From an uncultured Pseudomonadales bacterium (GTDB taxonomy: Bacteria; Pseudomonadota; Gammaproteobacteria; Pseudomonadales; Pseudohongiellaceae), in the NCBI GenBank assembly GCA_947259995.1, contig CAMYOK010000006.1, positions 62,001 through 126,000 on the forward strand: 64,000 bases of DNA. The letters are read 5' to 3'. Made by a program: the position numbers and the translations under genes. Below the pieces are notes generated by a model. It was not told where the DNA came from and searched no databases. It was given only the letters and a program-made list of their open reading frames with translations. Positions 62,378 to 64,000 of the stretch are shown piece by piece. Position 1 is the first letter of the stretch. The number at the start of each line of letters is the position of its first letter.

Positions 62378-63658
62378 TTACTTCTTCGGATAGTCACGCT
62401 GCGTACTGCCTGTGTACAACTGACGTGGACGACCGATCTTGTATGGCTGGCTAATCATTTCGTTCCAATGTGAGATCCAACCTGGCGTTCGCCCAAGCGA
62501 GAAGATCACGGTGAACATTGACGAAGGAATACCAATCGCCTGCAAGATGATGCCTGAATAGAAATCAACGTTCGGGTAAAGTTTACGCTGGATGAAATAA
62601 TCATCTTCAAGTGCGATTTTCTCTAGACGACGCGCGATGCGGAACAACGGATCGTTCTCAACACCTAAGTCTTCCAATACCTCGTCACAGATCTTGCGCA
62701 TCACTTTCGCACGTGGGTCGAAATTCTTGTAAACACGGTGACCAAAGCCCATTAGACGGAAAGGATCATTCTTGTCTTTCGCCTTATTAATGAACTCCTC
62801 GATGCGAGACTCGTCTTCGATCTCGTACAGCATGTTCAATACCGCTTCGTTGGCGCCGCCATGTGCTGGGCCCCAAAGTGCCGCGATTCCAGAAGAGATG
62901 CAGGCATAAGGGTTGGTGCCAGTAGAGCCTGCCAAACGCACAGTAGAAGTAGAGGCGTTTTGCTCGTGGTCGGCGTGCAATAAGAAGATTACGTCCATCG
63001 CCTTGGCAAGAATTGGGCTCACTTTCGCCTCTTCGCATGGTGTGTTGAACATCATGTGAAGGAAATTTTCTGAGTAGCTAAAGTCGTTGCGGGGGTACAT
63101 GAAGGGCTGGCCGATGGAGTGCTTGTAACACATGGCTGCGAGCGTTGGGATCTTAGCAATCAAGCGGTGAGCGGCTAATTTGCGATGCTCTGCGTTGGTG
63201 ATGTCCAAGGCGTCGTGATAGAAGGCGGATAATGCTCCCACCACACCGACCATGATCGCCATCGGGTGCGCGTCACGTGGGAAACCTTTAAAGAATTCAT
63301 AGACTTGCTCGTGAACCATCGTGTGGTATCGAATGCTGTTCGTGAACTCTTCTTTCTCAGTTGCGTCGGGCAACTCACCGTTGAGAAGCAAAAAGCATGT
63401 TTCTAGGAAATCTGAATGCTCGGCTAGTTGGTCGATTGGATAGCCGCGATGCAGGAGCACGCCTTTGCCACCATCAATATAGGTAATTGCCGACTCGCAG
63501 GCGGCTGTCGACATGAAACCAGGGTCATAAGTAAAATACCCTTTTGCAGTAAGCCCCCCAACGTCAACAACATCCGGCCCTAAAGTTCCGCTTAATACCG
63601 GTAAGTCTATCGGCTCGGCGCTGCCATCAAGGGTCAGCTTGGCTACTTTATTACTCAT
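62378..63658 (-). CDS. gltA: Citrate synthase
   Basis: 426 residues, type II (hexameric, NADH-sensitive) length. Catalytic residues are visible in [29 protein letters not shown] (His) and [13 protein letters not shown] with a following Asp. The N-terminal [25 protein letters not shown] is family typical. It catalyses entry to the TCA cycle. In this group, sdh genes usually lie divergently upstream, beyond the window edge. Confidence 0.98.
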   Translation of the reverse strand: MSNKVAKLTLDGSAEPIDLPVLSGTLGPDVVDVGGLTAKGYFTYDPGFMSTAACESAITYIDGGKGVLLHRGYPIDQLAEHSDFLETCFLLLNGELPDATEKEEFTNSIRYHTMVHEQVYEFFKGFPRDAHPMAIMVGVVGALSAFYHDALDITNAEHRKLAAHRLIAKIPTLAAMCYKHSIGQPFMYPRNDFSYSENFLHMMFNTPCEEAKVSPILAKAMDVIFLLHADHEQNASTSTVRLAGSTGTNPYACISSGIAALWGPAHGGANEAVLNMLYEIEDESRIEEFINKAKDKNDPFRLMGFGHRVYKNFDPRAKVMRKICDEVLEDLGVENDPLFRIARRLEKIALEDDYFIQRKLYPNVDFYSGIILQAIGIPSSMFTVIFSLGRTPGWISHWNEMISQPYKIGRPRQLYTGSTQRDYPKK

Positions 63659-64000
63659 GCATTACTCCTGTGTAAATCTAGGCTCGTGATTTTTGCCCGC
63701 TAAGATAAGATTAAATTATCGCGACTACAAGCAGTGCTAGCGCAAAATAGCTGTTTAGGGCACTTTAAGCCACTGCTTGCTGGTGAATTAAAGGGGTATT
63801 CTACCGCTGTTGAAGCGATATAGCTCCCCAGTAGACAACCTGTTGTCAACATTCGCGAAATTGAGTGCTGTTTTATTGTATTCCCTAGGGTAGGGGACTA
63901 TACTTCTGCCCCTAGTTACGCGTGCAAACACTGCACATTTAAACAAGCAGGCCAACTTTATCAAAGTTGGGCTATTTCATTAATCGTGCCCTCCCGGGCC
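63659..64000. other. Intergenic region upstream of gltA, no gene seen
   Basis: Contains the gltA leader and probably a divergent promoter at the right edge: TATACT at about 63899-63904 on the plus strand, flanked by CCCTAGGG and CCCCTAG palindromic bits. No ORF with a ribosome site. Confidence 0.4.

Overview
The window is a contiguous piece of a marine-type gammaproteobacterial chromosome. The conserved blocks tig-clpP-clpX-lon-hupB-ppiD, gloB-yafS-like-rnhA-dnaQ, dnaX-ybaB-recR and rnd-ycgN point to the Pseudomonadales/Cellvibrionales side of the class. No phage, plasmid, transposase or CRISPR genes were seen. Genus was not determined. All names come from reading motifs and gene order; no search was run.

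Layout. (1) 1-9.5 kb is the accessory part: a 1654-residue FecR-domain protein with a Glu-Pro linker and five WGxW-containing beta-rich repeats, an upstream TPR/beta-barrel outer-membrane protein resembling surface lipoprotein assembly modifiers (SLAM), a divergent small barrel protein, a Gly/Pro-rich membrane-anchored protein and a DUF6502 putative DNA-binding protein. (2) 9.5-14 kb holds an alpha/beta-hydrolase-fold protein lacking its catalytic serine, a GAF/HD-GYP cyclic-di-GMP phosphodiesterase, a DUF6316 protein and mobA. The intergenic region at 9306-9505 carries two near-identical 17-bp palindromes and a CRP-like site placed on good promoter elements. (3) 14.3-23 kb is the proteostasis block. 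(4) 23-31 kb is housekeeping (mltD, gloB, methyltransferase, rnhA, dnaQ, nudC, sohB, acuI/yhdH-type reductase). (5) 30.6-39.7 kb carries assimilatory sulfite reduction, metH, nfuA, a dimeric dUTPase and small unknown genes. (6) 39.9-44.3 kb has tRNA-Glu, a YadG/YadH-type ABC exporter, queF, tRNA-Ser, an SDR gene, a decayed DCC-family gene and the 4.5S SRP RNA. (7) 44.3-60.9 kb has dnaX (with an A10 slippery tract), ybaB, recR, rnd, ycgN, a membrane protein, a MoxR/VWA pair, fadD, hrpA, mlaA, terB, dusA and gltX. (8) 60.9-64 kb has tRNA-Ala, three tandem 379-bp repeats and gltA.

The points most worth a second look are the FecR/SLAM-like surface system, the DUF6502 control region with paired operators, and the 398-bp-period tandem repeat whose copies are about 94% identical except for a short linker patch that looks unrelated between copies.
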